24,537 nucleotides of DNA from TTA-H9 sp002071415 (GTDB lineage: Bacteria; Bacteroidota; Bacteroidia; Bacteroidales; TTA-H9): positions 1 to 24,537 of the forward strand of contig DAONSX010000035.1 in NCBI GenBank assembly GCA_035411425.1. The letters run 5' to 3'. The position numbers were made by a program, and so were the translations under genes. Shown here piece by piece: positions 1-7,757 of the stretch (position 1 is its first letter; every line of letters begins with the position of its first letter). The notes under the pieces are model-generated. The model was not told the origin of the DNA. It made no database searches and worked only from the letters and a program-made list of their open reading frames with translations.

Positions 1-375
1 CTCATTGTGTGATTGTTGTAAAAATGTCTCTTAAAATGTGTCGAAGTCAGGAAATTTGGGTATCCTACCGAAATCATGGGAGCCAGTTTTCGAAATATAG
101 ATCAGGTAATTGCCCTAGCTGGTTGTGATCTTTTGACCATATCGCCTGCATTACTATATGAACTCGAAAATACGGAGCGGGAGGTTGTTTGCAGGCTCGA
201 CGTAAAAAAATCTGCCGAATTGGATATTGCTCCTTTGCCGGCAGATGAAAAATCCTTTCGTTGGGATCTTAACGAAGATGCAATGGCAACCGAAAAGCTT
301 GCTGAGGGAATCCGACGGTTTAAGGACGATTTGATCAAACTGGAAAATTTTCTGGAAGCCAATTTCTTTTCCTAA
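1..375 (+). pseudogene. Transaldolase, C-terminal fragment (5' part missing or disrupted)
   Basis: Transaldolase moves a dihydroxyacetone unit between sugar phosphates in the pentose phosphate pathway. From about base 52 the frame reads KFGYPTEIMGASFRN, then AGCDLLTISPALL and, near the end, MATEKLAEGIRRF. These match the last third of TalB-type transaldolases (about 315-330 residues in full). Upstream in the same frame there are stops at 10-12 (TGA) and 19-21 (TAA), and the codons between them and base 49 do not resemble transaldolase in any frame. The ATG at 76 lies inside conserved sequence, so it is not a natural start. The Schiff-base lysine of the family lies in the missing part, so this piece cannot be an active enzyme. 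Either the gene is truncated or rearranged here, or the first ~50 bases are an assembly-edge artefact. The family assignment is secure; the pseudogene call is tentative. Confidence 0.7.
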
Positions 376-390
376 GTTTTCGATGGGTTT

Positions 391-1554
391 TCATTCCAGA
401 TCGTCGTATCGCGTTTTAAAAGGATAGCGAAGGCGATAAATTTGGCGTACTCTTTCTGCCAAAATTTCCTTTAATTGCTGAGTTCCTTGTTGTTTTACTG
501 CCGAAATTAACAAACAAGGCTGGTTTTCATCAATAATCCAGCGGGGTATGGCCTTTGAGGTCAAATCATCGGCAGAGGATTGTTTAAAAAGAAGGTCAGC
601 CTTATTCATAAGAGTAATAATATTTTTTTGATGGATTCCAATCTCCATAAGGGTTTGTTTTACGATTTCGATTTGTTCTTCTAAAGCAGGGTGTGATACA
701 TCGGCGACATGAAGCAAAATGTCGGCTTCCCTCACTTCATCCAAGGTAGATTTGAACGATTCGATGAGCGAATGTGGCAACTTTCGGATGAATCCCACGG
801 TATCGGAGAGTAAAAAAGGGGTTCGATCAATTACCACACGGCGAACCGTGGTGTCAAGGGTTGCAAAAAGTTTATCTTCGGCAAATACACTCGATTTGCT
901 CAATACATTCATCAGGGTAGATTTTCCTACATTCGTATAACCCACAAGAGCCACCCTCACCAGATTAGTGCGTGATTTGCGCTGAGTTTGCTTTATCTGG
1001 TCAATTTGTTCCAATTGATTCTTTAACAAGGCAATACGTTTTCGAATCAAACGGCGGTCAGTTTCGATTTCCTTTTCTCCAGGTCCTCTCAATCCAATGC
1101 CGCCACGCTGCTTTTCGAGGTGAGTCCACATACGTGCAAGACGAGGCAGCATGTATTCATATTGTGCAAGCTCCACCTGAGCAATGGCATGGGAGGTGCG
1201 TGCCCTATGTGCAAAGATGTCAAGGATCAGATTGTTACGATCTAATATTTTGCACGGAAGTTCCCTGTCTAAATTTCGTAATTGTGAGGCAGTAAGTTCA
1301 TCATCAAAAATAATCAGATCTATGGCGTTCTCAACTACATAATCGAAAACCTCCTTCAATTTACCTTTCCCGACAAAAGTTCTCGGATCGGGGTAAGGAA
1401 CACGTTGTACGAATCTTTTTCTAACATCGGCTCCAGCGGTATCGGCTAAAAATTCGAGCTCATCCAGATATTCATTCAATTTTTCCACCGGCTGTTCCGG
1501 CGTAATCAATCCTATTAAAACTGCAGTCTCTTTTTTGTTAACCCTTTCAATCAT
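391..1554 (-). CDS. hflX: Ribosome-associated GTPase HflX
   Basis: HflX is a cytoplasmic GTPase that binds the large ribosomal subunit and can split stalled or stressed ribosomes. The 387-residue product has the family layout. An N-terminal HflX domain carries FVGKGKL near residue 60. A glycine-rich GLRGPGEKEIETDRR linker sits at about 153-168. The G domain follows, with G1 GYTNVGKST at 205-213, the switch I region ATLDTT at about 232, G3 DTVGF at 251-255 and G4 NKAD at 317-320. Length is normal for Bacteroidota homologues and no motif is damaged. The ATG at 1554 begins MIERVNKKETAVLIG, the usual short N-terminus. It lies on the same strand as the GGGP synthase gene, about 190 bases away. I found no exact TAnnTTTG box in that gap, so co-transcription from the upstream gene is possible. 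Confidence 0.95.
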   Translation of the reverse strand: MIERVNKKETAVLIGLITPEQPVEKLNEYLDELEFLADTAGADVRKRFVQRVPYPDPRTFVGKGKLKEVFDYVVENAIDLIIFDDELTASQLRNLDRELPCKILDRNNLILDIFAHRARTSHAIAQVELAQYEYMLPRLARMWTHLEKQRGGIGLRGPGEKEIETDRRLIRKRIALLKNQLEQIDQIKQTQRKSRTNLVRVALVGYTNVGKSTLMNVLSKSSVFAEDKLFATLDTTVRRVVIDRTPFLLSDTVGFIRKLPHSLIESFKSTLDEVREADILLHVADVSHPALEEQIEIVKQTLMEIGIHQKNIITLMNKADLLFKQSSADDLTSKAIPRWIIDENQPCLLISAVKQQGTQQLKEILAERVRQIYRLRYPFKTRYDDLE

Positions 1555-1744
1555 ACATCATCCATTCCCACTTGATGCACGAAGCAATTTTAATTCCAAT
1601 TCGAAATTTTTCGAAAAAATCATGGAAGGCTGGATTGAATGGGAAAAAATCATTCTATAAATTGTGTCAGCGTTGATTATTCTCAGTCGGGAATGATTAA
1701 AAGATCGGGAGCTCTATCGTTGTTCATACAATTTCAGGCACATG

Positions 1745-2482
1745 CTAAATTTCGTGTATCGCATAAGCTATTTCATGGATTAACCCCGAATCTTTTTCGA
1801 TGGCATTACCCACTACTACGAGGTTGGCTCCGGCTTCTCTGGCCCGACGAGCTTTTTCGGGTGTATCGATTCCCCCTCCCACAATCAAAGGGATACCAAT
1901 AGCTTGTTTTACTTTGGTTATCATAGAAGCTGAAACTGGCGAAGTAGCACCACTTCCTGCATCCAAATAAATCAATTTCAATCCAAGCATTTCACCGGCC
2001 ATAGCAGTATTTACTGCAATCTCATCTTTAGAATGGGGGATGGGGAAGGTGCAGCTCATATACAAGGCTGTAGTCGAAACGCCACTTTCAATTAGCATAT
2101 AACCCGTAGGAATGATTTCTAATTGACTGGCCTTGAGATAAGGTGCGGCAACTACGTGATTCCCAATAAGCATCTCTGGATTCCTCCCCGAGATTAAGCT
2201 TAAGAGCAAAATGGCATCGGCTGCCTTGTTTATTTGGAAAACACTGCCCGGGAAAATAACCAAAGGTATATCGGTTTCGCATCGAACTTCATATAAACAT
2301 TCTTCCATAATATCGGCACTAAGCAAACTGCCTCCAATAAATAAAAAATCTACATCTGCTTCAGCAGCTTTATGAGCTACTGTTCTAAAACTATTATGAT
2401 GAATCTTATCGGGATCTATCAAAATGGCAAACATCCCCTTACCTTCGCTACTATTGACCGATATTTTCGAATAAACCTCCAT
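1745..2482 (-). CDS. Geranylgeranylglyceryl/heptaprenylglyceryl phosphate synthase family protein (group II GGGPS)
   Basis: Enzymes of this TIM-barrel family join sn-glycerol-1-phosphate to a polyprenyl diphosphate through an ether bond. This is the first step of archaeal membrane lipid synthesis, but homologues also occur in Firmicutes (PcrB) and Bacteroidota. The 245-residue protein shows ILIDPDK at 20-26, FIGGS at about 48-52, VIFPGS near 75-80, YLDAGSGA at 172-179, the phosphate-binding VGGGID at 201-206 and VVVGNAIE at 222-229. The LISGRNPEMLIG segment (96-107) lines the prenyl channel in the family. It matches the longer bacterial group II proteins better than PcrB. Prenyl chain length cannot be told from sequence by eye. 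A TATATTTG box lies about 20 bases upstream of the start. The next gene downstream on the strand is hflX. What the lipid does in Bacteroidota is poorly understood. Confidence 0.9.
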   Translation of the reverse strand: MEVYSKISVNSSEGKGMFAILIDPDKIHHNSFRTVAHKAAEADVDFLFIGGSLLSADIMEECLYEVRCETDIPLVIFPGSVFQINKAADAILLLSLISGRNPEMLIGNHVVAAPYLKASQLEIIPTGYMLIESGVSTTALYMSCTFPIPHSKDEIAVNTAMAGEMLGLKLIYLDAGSGATSPVSASMITKVKQAIGIPLIVGGGIDTPEKARRAREAGANLVVVGNAIEKDSGLIHEIAYAIHEI

Positions 2483-2501
2483 GGTTCTATGCTCTAAGGT
2501 G

Positions 2502-2509
2502 CAAATATA
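2502..2509 (-). promoter_or_regulatory. Bacteroidota -7 box upstream of the GGGPS gene
   Basis: The minus strand reads TATATTTG, an exact match to TAnnTTTG, ending about 20 bases before the ATG at 2482. There is no clear TTG element at the usual 19-20 base spacing, so this is a single-box prediction with an implied leader of about 12 bases. Confidence 0.45.
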
Positions 2510-2751
2510 AAAATTATTTTTTTGAAAGTAATTTGTAAATTTTAGAAGTTGGAATTCAAATTTTGATGATTAATAGTTGAAGAGTCAAAAAAAAAACTAT
2601 GTAAATCTGGTGAAAATCAATCAAATGGCTAGTAATTAACGACATTTCGAAATATTTATTAGGCAAGAATTCAAACTTCCTATGATAAGTTTTCAATGAT
2701 TTACACTCCCATAAATTTATATTCAAAACGGTCACACTCCTAATGAAGTGG

Positions 2752-2940
2752 TCAAAAGAACGTGAAACGGAGGTCGGAAAATTTCCCAATCTCAAAATGT
2801 TCCAGTCTTAAAATCTCATCATCTGCTTTCACCTCGCCATCCGGACCACGGAATACTTCTCACGCAATGCTTTTCACATTTTTCTCCAACCTACAAAATG
2901 CCTTCTACCTCTTAATTCATGCTGCTTTTTTCTTTTTACT
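2752..2940 (-). pseudogene. Coding-like remnant, unidentified (C-terminal segment)
   Basis: On the minus strand, 2859 down to 2755 translates to a 35-residue stretch beginning EVFRGPDGEVKADDEIL and ending FSDLRFTFF, then TGA at 2754-2752. The amino-acid mix (charged residues spread among aliphatics, a Gly-Pro-Asp-Gly turn) looks like real protein. An in-frame TGA at 2862-2860 interrupts it. Beyond that the same frame gives CRLEKNVKSIA, and a neighbouring frame gives HELRGRRHFVGWRK. The pattern suits a gene that lost its frame through a nonsense change and at least one indel. I do not recognise the family. The two overlapping computed frames on either strand look less protein-like. Chance cannot be excluded for so short a stretch. 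Confidence 0.3.
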
Positions 2941-2978
2941 ATCTTAGCAATTAAAATGCTTATGCGACTGTTTCATTT

Positions 2979-3956
2979 ATGAAGATAGGATCATTGGAAA
3001 TCAGCTATCCATTTATTGCACTTGCTCCTATGGAAGATATCACGGATACATCGTTTCGAAGGATATGCAAGAAGTTGGGTGCCGATATGGTTTACACAGA
3101 ATTTATCTCATCGCAAGGTTTAACAAGGGAAGGAGAAAAAAGTTTAGAAAAACTGAAATTTTCAGAAGAAGAAAGGCCTATTGGAATACAAATCTTTGGG
3201 AATGAAACAACAAGCATGGTAGAGGCAGCAAAAATTGCAACCACGGTTCAACCCGATTTGATCGATATTAACTGGGGATGCCCCGTAAAGAAAGTCGCAG
3301 GCAAGGGTTCTGGCTCTGGTATTCTTAACGACATCCCCAAGATGATCTCAATCACCCAGGCCGTAGTGAAGGCCACTCATTTGCCGGTTACGGCCAAAAC
3401 CAGAGTGGGCTACGACGAATCGAACAAACCCATTGTCGAGATCACCGAAAGACTGCAGGATGCCGGAGTTGCCGGTATTACCATTCATGGCAGAACTCGT
3501 TCACAGTTATTTAGTGGAGAAGCCGACTGGACTCTTATCGGAAAAGTAAAGGAAAATCCACGCATAAAAATTCCCATTATTGGCAATGGCGATATCGTAT
3601 CGGCCCATTTCGCTAAAACCATGCTCGAACGCTACCATGTAGATGGTATAATGATTGGACGGGCTGCTATTGGCAATCCCTGGATATTCGACGAAGTAAA
3701 AACCTTCCTCAATTCTGAAATTTTGCTTCCACCTCCTAATATTAATGAAAGAATCAACGTTTTGATAGAACATTTGCAAATAGCCATCCAAATAAAAGGC
3801 GAACGCAGAGCTATCCTCGAAATGAGAAAACACTACAGCGGCTATTTCAAGGGAATGCCCAACTTCAAGAAAATCCGAACACAACTGATGACATTCAATT
3901 ATTTCCATGAAATTGATGATTTCTTACAGAATGTTATGCAGGCCGGCCTCACCTGA
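2979..3956 (+). CDS. dusB: tRNA-dihydrouridine synthase, DusB-like
   Basis: This FMN enzyme reduces specific uridines in the tRNA D-loop to dihydrouridine, using NADPH. The 325-residue protein opens with the barrel strand ALAPMEDITD (residues 14-23). It has the signature INWGCPVKKV at 97-106 with the catalytic acid Cys101, the FMN-binding Lys140 in AKTRVG, His170 in IHGRTR, and the phosphate-binding GNGD (202-205) and IGRAAIGNPW (226-235). After about residue 240 comes the helical tRNA-binding domain, with the conserved KHYSGYFKGMPNFKKIR segment. Bacteroidota usually carry a DusB-type enzyme of this length. The signature's tail reads AGKGSGSG rather than the commoner CKNAGAG, a mild variant. 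The gene stands alone, with a decayed regulator downstream. A TATCTTAG sequence shortly upstream is one mismatch from the -7 consensus. Confidence 0.93.
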   Translation: MKIGSLEISYPFIALAPMEDITDTSFRRICKKLGADMVYTEFISSQGLTREGEKSLEKLKFSEEERPIGIQIFGNETTSMVEAAKIATTVQPDLIDINWGCPVKKVAGKGSGSGILNDIPKMISITQAVVKATHLPVTAKTRVGYDESNKPIVEITERLQDAGVAGITIHGRTRSQLFSGEADWTLIGKVKENPRIKIPIIGNGDIVSAHFAKTMLERYHVDGIMIGRAAIGNPWIFDEVKTFLNSEILLPPPNINERINVLIEHLQIAIQIKGERRAILEMRKHYSGYFKGMPNFKKIRTQLMTFNYFHEIDDFLQNVMQAGLT

Positions 3957-4078
3957 AATGACTTCTATAAAAGAAAATTAGAACACAGTCAATGGTATAT
4001 TCAAAATTTATTAATAGCCCTACCTCCTATCTATATCCCTTCATTTCCTTCTAATTATGTAAAACTAACAGCATCAAA

Positions 4079-4620
4079 ATGATGATATGTTAAATTTTTA
4101 TAATAGAAGATGGTATGGTTACACCAAAAATTCTTTCCGAAGCCTTAAGAAAGGAATGGGATTTTGAAATTGTGTCCCTGTTTTCTGGTAAAAAGCTTTT
4201 AAAGCGTCTCCCGGAAGCACCTAATATAATTTCGCACGAATATTATTTACTTGACCACTTGGGATCATAACTTTTCGAGGAAATCAAGGAGCTATAATTC
4301 GAGAATTCTAATGATCATCGTAAGCGGACAGCAAAACATAGCTGTGGCTAAGAATATCATTCACAAGGTTGCTTATGAGTATATGAGGAAGGACCCGTAA
4401 CATGAGAACCGGCTTTATCTTAATATTACCACATAGAATAAAAAGAATACCGAAAAGAAAATAGAAGTATGGGTATAAGAAACCGCAAAACAATACATCG
4501 AATAGAATCCGCTGAAAGAAATAACCCACAAATATCGATGGTGTAAGAGCCAATAAAGAAGACAGCCCCGTTGAATATTGCATTCTCATTACAGGAAAAC
4601 GCTCGAAAAAATATCTAAAA
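4079..4620 (+). pseudogene. Decayed NtrC-type (sigma-54 activator) response regulator
   Basis: Reading through breaks, the + strand spells a receiver domain. ATG at 4079 gives MMIC, a stop (TAA 4091-4093), then IFIIEDG (the acidic pocket, second Asp replaced), SEALRKEWDFEIVSLFSG, and APNIISHEYYLLDHLGS, where the phospho-acceptor region is damaged. After a second stop (TAA 4268-4270) comes LFEEIKEL. A frameshift near 4295 then leads into NSRILMIIVSGQQNIAVAK and HKVAYEYMRKDP, the typical beta4-beta5 region with its Lys. A further stop (TAA 4398-4400) follows. The linker (NTEKKIEVWV, ETAKQYIE) then leads, through another shift, to KKTAPLNI and ILITGKRSKKYLK, a degraded LITGETGTGKE Walker A region. 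Later AAA+ and HTH parts are not recognisable; faint similarity may continue to about 4690. At least three nonsense changes and two shifts make this a clear pseudogene. Shorter frames here, on either strand, are remnants or shadows. Confidence 0.82.
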
Positions 4621-4763
4621 TAAATTGTAATGGCTTATTTTAAAAATACAAAGTCAAAGCGAAAAAAGTAGCTGCATAATTAAGAGTCGGTAAGGCAAGC
4701 ATTTACTGGATGATTAATAAGAATCTGCATATTTGCGAAATTAAGTCATCACATAGACTTCCT

Positions 4764-5420
4764 TCATTTATTTTCTAAAAATAAATCAGGTTTTAACACT
4801 CCCGATTCATCGAACAAATCTGTCAAATCTTTCTGGTTCAAATGATAAGGAATTAATCCTGCATTTCTGGCGCTGAGCACATTTTCAAGGGTATCATCGA
4901 TGAATAAAGTTTCGGCAGCATTCAAACATGAATCTTCCAGCACGTATTTAAAAATTTCAGGATTGGGTTTGGATTGATGAATTCTGAAAGACCAATAAGC
5001 CTTTTCGAACAGATCTTCAAAATCGTAACCATAACGCAATTTAAAATCTCTGGTATACTTTTCGAAATGAATTTGATTGGTATTACTAAGCAAGAAAAGG
5101 CGGTAGTGCCGGCTTGCTTTTTTCAATAATTCAACTCTTTCGGGAGGCATATCCAGCAAGATGGCATTCCATGCGTCTTTGAGTTGTTTGTTGCTAACAG
5201 ATTCAGGAAAGTATTTTCTCAGTTCATCGAAAAAATTTTCAGGGCATATATTCCCAAGTTCGAGCCCAATATAAGCGTCGCTACGATTAAATCCTTCCAG
5301 AGCAGAGTCTTCCCATTGAATTCCTAGCTTCAGAAATGCATTCAAAGAACGCTTATAATCAATGTTTAAGATTACACCTCCGAAATCGAAGATAATGTTG
5401 TTAACAGGGTTCATTTTCAA
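4764..5420 (-). CDS. HAD-superfamily hydrolase, YihX/epoxide-hydrolase-N type
   Basis: Haloacid-dehalogenase phosphatases hydrolyse small phosphorylated metabolites through an aspartyl-phosphate. The 218-residue protein has motif I IIFDFGGV with nucleophile Asp12, motif II LSNTN (111-115), motif III Lys151 in QSKPNPEIF, and motif IV FIDD (173-176, the Mg ligands) followed by ENVLSARNAG. A four-helix cap lies at about 20-85. The residue two after the nucleophile is Gly instead of the usual Asp. That is normal for the YihX/sEH-N subgroup (FDLGNV in E. coli YihX) and is not damage. YihX dephosphorylates alpha-glucose-1-phosphate, but the substrate here cannot be inferred. ATG at 5420 or 5414 could start it (MKMNP). 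A divergent promoter region shared with the tRNA genes lies upstream. Confidence 0.85.
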   Translation of the reverse strand: MKMNPVNNIIFDFGGVILNIDYKRSLNAFLKLGIQWEDSALEGFNRSDAYIGLELGNICPENFFDELRKYFPESVSNKQLKDAWNAILLDMPPERVELLKKASRHYRLFLLSNTNQIHFEKYTRDFKLRYGYDFEDLFEKAYWSFRIHQSKPNPEIFKYVLEDSCLNAAETLFIDDTLENVLSARNAGLIPYHLNQKDLTDLFDESGVLKPDLFLENK

Positions 5421-5449
5421 TACATTTTAAATATTTATCAAAGTTCATG

Positions 5450-5479
5450 TTGATATTTTTGAGCAAAGATGTAAATTTG
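5450..5479 (+). promoter_or_regulatory. Promoter of the tRNA(CAU)-tRNA(Pro) unit
   Basis: TTG at 5450-5452, a 19-base spacer and an exact TAAATTTG box at 5472-5479 match the Bacteroidota vegetative promoter. The box ends about 33 bases before the first tRNA. Confidence 0.65.
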
Positions 5480-5495
5480 CACTCGGGTTTTCAAA
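5464..5495 (-). promoter_or_regulatory. Probable promoter of the HAD hydrolase gene
   Basis: The minus strand has TTTG (5495-5492), a 20-base spacer, then CATCTTTG (5471-5464), one mismatch from TAnnTTTG. It overlaps the divergent tRNA promoter on the other strand, so the two may compete. Confidence 0.4.
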
Positions 5496-5512
5496 ATTTA
5501 TTAAAAAAAATT

Positions 5513-5586
5513 GCGCCCATAGCTCAGTTGGTTAGAGCAACTGACTCATAATCAGTAGGCCCCTGGTTCAAGTCCAGGTGGGCGCA
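5513..5586 (+). tRNA. tRNA with CAU anticodon (elongator Met or Ile2)
   Basis: A complete 74-base cloverleaf. The 7-bp acceptor GCGCCCA pairs with TGGGCGC and discriminator A follows. The D arm is AGCTCAGTTGGTTAGAGC, the anticodon arm ACTGA-CTCATAA-TCAGT, and the T arm CCTGG-TTCAAGT-CCAGG. CCA is not encoded. The anticodon CAU is shared by elongator tRNA-Met and by the AUA-reading tRNA-Ile2, whose C34 is changed to lysidine by TilS. It has no initiator-type GGG/CCC anticodon stem, so it is not tRNA-fMet. It is 46 bases upstream of tRNA-Pro and probably co-transcribed with it. Confidence 0.95.
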
Positions 5587-5632
5587 CAATTCAGCGATTT
5601 AAGCTTGTTTTGTACGAATACATTCTTTATCC

Positions 5633-5706
5633 CGGGATGTAGCGCAGTTGGTTAGCGCGCCACGTTCGGGACGTGGAGGCCGCTGGTTCGAGTCCAGTCA
5701 TCCCGA
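5633..5706 (+). tRNA. tRNA-Pro(CGG)
   Basis: A 74-base cloverleaf. Acceptor CGGGATG pairs with CATCCCG and discriminator A follows. The anticodon arm is CCACG-TTCGGGA-CGTGG with anticodon CGG, which reads CCG. The T arm GCTGG-TTCGAGT-CCAGT has one G-T pair. CCA is not encoded. It shares the promoter in front of the CAU tRNA and is followed by two hairpin terminators. Confidence 0.95.
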
Positions 5707-5709
5707 CAA

Positions 5710-5734
5710 GGCCTCTCATCGCTGAGGTCTTTTT
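5710..5734 (+). terminator. Hairpin terminator just after tRNA-Pro
   Basis: GGCCTC (5710-5715) pairs with GAGGTC (5724-5729, one G-T pair) across an 8-base loop, followed by five T. It begins three bases after the tRNA, so it probably ends the tRNA transcript. Confidence 0.6.
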
Positions 5735-5758
5735 CATTATTTCTTCTGCCTATCTATT

Positions 5759-5789
5759 AAAGCATGCAGGAATTTGCCTGCATGCTTTT
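5759..5789 (+). terminator. Strong intrinsic terminator
   Basis: AAAGCATGCAGG (5759-5770) and CCTGCATGCTTT (5777-5788) form a 12-bp perfect stem with a six-base loop, followed by more T. The A-rich 5' flank gives weak termination potential on the minus strand too. It backs up the tRNA terminator and insulates against recJ. Confidence 0.75.
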
Positions 5790-5999
5790 CTATTTTCCAG
5801 GATAATGATAGATGGTAAGATTTGTTTCATAAATGAAATGAGCAATATCGTCAAATGTGTTCAAAACCAATAAAATATTCTGTTTAGGTTTCCCAGTCGA
5901 AGATGCTATGAGCAACTGCAAAGGAAATCAAAACTTAAAAGAACCAAAAATGTATAAGGATGAAAGAAGAATTGGTATAGGGTTGAGTTCTGGCCAATA

Positions 6000-7757
6000 T
6001 TAAAACTCATGATCCAGAGGCTCGAATTTAATGTCTTTTACATTAAGCTGCAAGTTTGTTTTTCCGTTCCATTCATTTTCTTCGATATGATAGCATATAC
6101 TAAAAGGTTGTCCTTTTTGTATATCTTCGAAATATTTCGACAAACCGAAAGCAATTCCCGAAACAGGGTATCCGCTGATATGAGGATGAACCACAGATAA
6201 TTTGAGATGATTTTTCCCAACAATACGCGAATAGCCCGTATCCATTAGTTTATGCGTGGCAAAAATGGGTGACATGTTTCCAGGGCCAAAAGGAGCAAAC
6301 TGTTTCAGAATATTAAAAAAAGAAGGCGTAATATCGCTTAAGTTGATAACCTGGTCGATTTCGATTTCGGGTGCTGGATGGTTGCCATTGAATTTTTCTC
6401 TCGCATATTCTTCGAATTTTGAAGTAAAGCGAGGAAGATTTTCGGGTTTTAAGCTAAGTCCAGCAGCATACGTATGACCTCCAAAATGTTCGAGCAAATC
6501 GCTGCAAGCATCAATGGCATCATAAATATCAAAATCTTTAATAGACCGAGCCGAACCGGTAATTAATCCATTCGATTTGCAAAGAATAACCGTAGGTCGA
6601 TAATAGATTTCGGTAAGACGCGAAGCCACAATTCCAATCACCCCCTTATGCCAGTTGGGATGATACAACACGGTCGTAAATGCTTTTGACAGAGTCTCCT
6701 GTTCGTCAATCATATCCAGAGCTTGCTGTGTGATGAGGCTGTCGAGGTTACGCCGTTCTGTATTGCAATTGTTGATTTGTTCGGCAAGTGTTCGGGCTTC
6801 TTCTAATGATTGAGAGATAAGAAGTTCTACACTATTGTTTCCGCTTTCGATTCGCCCGGCAGCATTTATGCGTGGCCCCACAATAAATACCAGATCGTTT
6901 ATATTCAATTCTCTGGTAAAAATCCTGTCGGGTTTTTCGTTGGTCCGTTTAATTCCACTTATTCCCAATAAAGCTTCGATACCGGGACGAGGATTTGAAT
7001 TGATTAGTTTCAATCCATAATAGGCTAGTATCCTGTTTTCTCCGGTAATTTGCACAATATCTGCCGCAATGCTCACGGCAACCAAATCGAGGTACTTTAC
7101 CAGATCTTGGGATGACCATCCTTTAAAACGACTATATGCTTGTATAAGTTTAAAGCCTACTCCACATCCAGAGAGTTCATTATAGGGATAAGTACAGTCG
7201 GAGCGCTTGGGATCGAGCACGGCACTCGCCGGAGGAAGCTCATCTCCGGGGCGGTGATGGTCGCAAATAATAAAATCTATTTTTTTTGTGCAGGCACATT
7301 TTATCTTTTCTACGGCCTTAATCCCGCAATCGAGTGCAATAACCAACCTATAATCATTCTCCGAAGCATAATCTATGGCTTTGTATGAAATTCCATAACC
7401 CTCGGCATATCTATCAGGAATATAAAATCCCATATTGTCGTAAAATTCATGAAAAAAAGTATAAACCAAGGCTACGGCCGAAGTGCCATCAACATCGTAA
7501 TCACCATACACCAGAATCTTTTCTTGATTCCTGATAGCTTTATCGATCCGTTCAATGGCTCGATCCATGTCTTTCATCAGAAAAGGATCGTGAAGATCGT
7601 CGAGATCAGGCCGAAAGAATGACCGGGCTTCATCAAAAGTACGAACTCCCCGCTGAACCAATAAAGATGCTAAAGCCCCATTTATATTCAAGGCCTTCTG
7701 CAAATTACGGATGATTTCAGCATCTCCCGCAGGTTTATGAACCCAGACTTTTTCCAT
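6000..7757 (-). CDS. recJ: Single-stranded-DNA-specific exonuclease RecJ
   Basis: RecJ degrades single-stranded DNA 5' to 3' in recombinational and mismatch repair. The 585-residue protein carries the DHH phosphoesterase motifs: VYGDYDVDGTSA (83-94), ALDCGI (141-146), the name-giving CDHHRPGDE (165-173), and LDPKR followed by ELSGCGVGFKL (about 181-204). VGPRINAAGRIESG lies near 293-306. The DHHA1 part has GVIGIVASRL (about 372-381), the GSARS loop (401-405) and HFGGHTYAAG (424-433). The C-terminal OB fold makes up the last ~130 residues. All metal-binding Asp and His residues visible in these motifs are kept, and length is normal. The start MEKVWVHKP is typical. The gene appears to stand alone. 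Confidence 0.96.
   Translation of the reverse strand: MEKVWVHKPAGDAEIIRNLQKALNINGALASLLVQRGVRTFDEARSFFRPDLDDLHDPFLMKDMDRAIERIDKAIRNQEKILVYGDYDVDGTSAVALVYTFFHEFYDNMGFYIPDRYAEGYGISYKAIDYASENDYRLVIALDCGIKAVEKIKCACTKKIDFIICDHHRPGDELPPASAVLDPKRSDCTYPYNELSGCGVGFKLIQAYSRFKGWSSQDLVKYLDLVAVSIAADIVQITGENRILAYYGLKLINSNPRPGIEALLGISGIKRTNEKPDRIFTRELNINDLVFIVGPRINAAGRIESGNNSVELLISQSLEEARTLAEQINNCNTERRNLDSLITQQALDMIDEQETLSKAFTTVLYHPNWHKGVIGIVASRLTEIYYRPTVILCKSNGLITGSARSIKDFDIYDAIDACSDLLEHFGGHTYAAGLSLKPENLPRFTSKFEEYAREKFNGNHPAPEIEIDQVINLSDITPSFFNILKQFAPFGPGNMSPIFATHKLMDTGYSRIVGKNHLKLSVVHPHISGYPVSGIAFGLSKYFEDIQKGQPFSICYHIEENEWNGKTNLQLNVKDIKFEPLDHEF

Noticed and set aside
972..1295. 107-codon open frame on the + strand inside hflX
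   Set aside because: It is antisense to strongly conserved hflX codons and has no family similarity.
1639..1902. 87-codon + strand frame between hflX and GGGPS
   Set aside because: Its second half is antisense to the conserved GGGPS C-terminus; composition is not protein-like.
2556..2795. 79-codon minus-strand frame
   Set aside because: Phe/Ile/Leu-rich translation of AT-rich DNA; overlaps, in another frame, a more protein-like remnant.
4308..4589. 93-codon minus-strand frame resembling a membrane protein
   Set aside because: Exact antisense of the decayed NtrC-type regulator, whose + strand reading is recognisable; the hydrophobicity comes from AT-rich codons.
5513..5706. Integration site of a mobile element at the tRNA genes
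   Set aside because: No integrase and no repeated tRNA 3' end was seen nearby; terminators follow directly.
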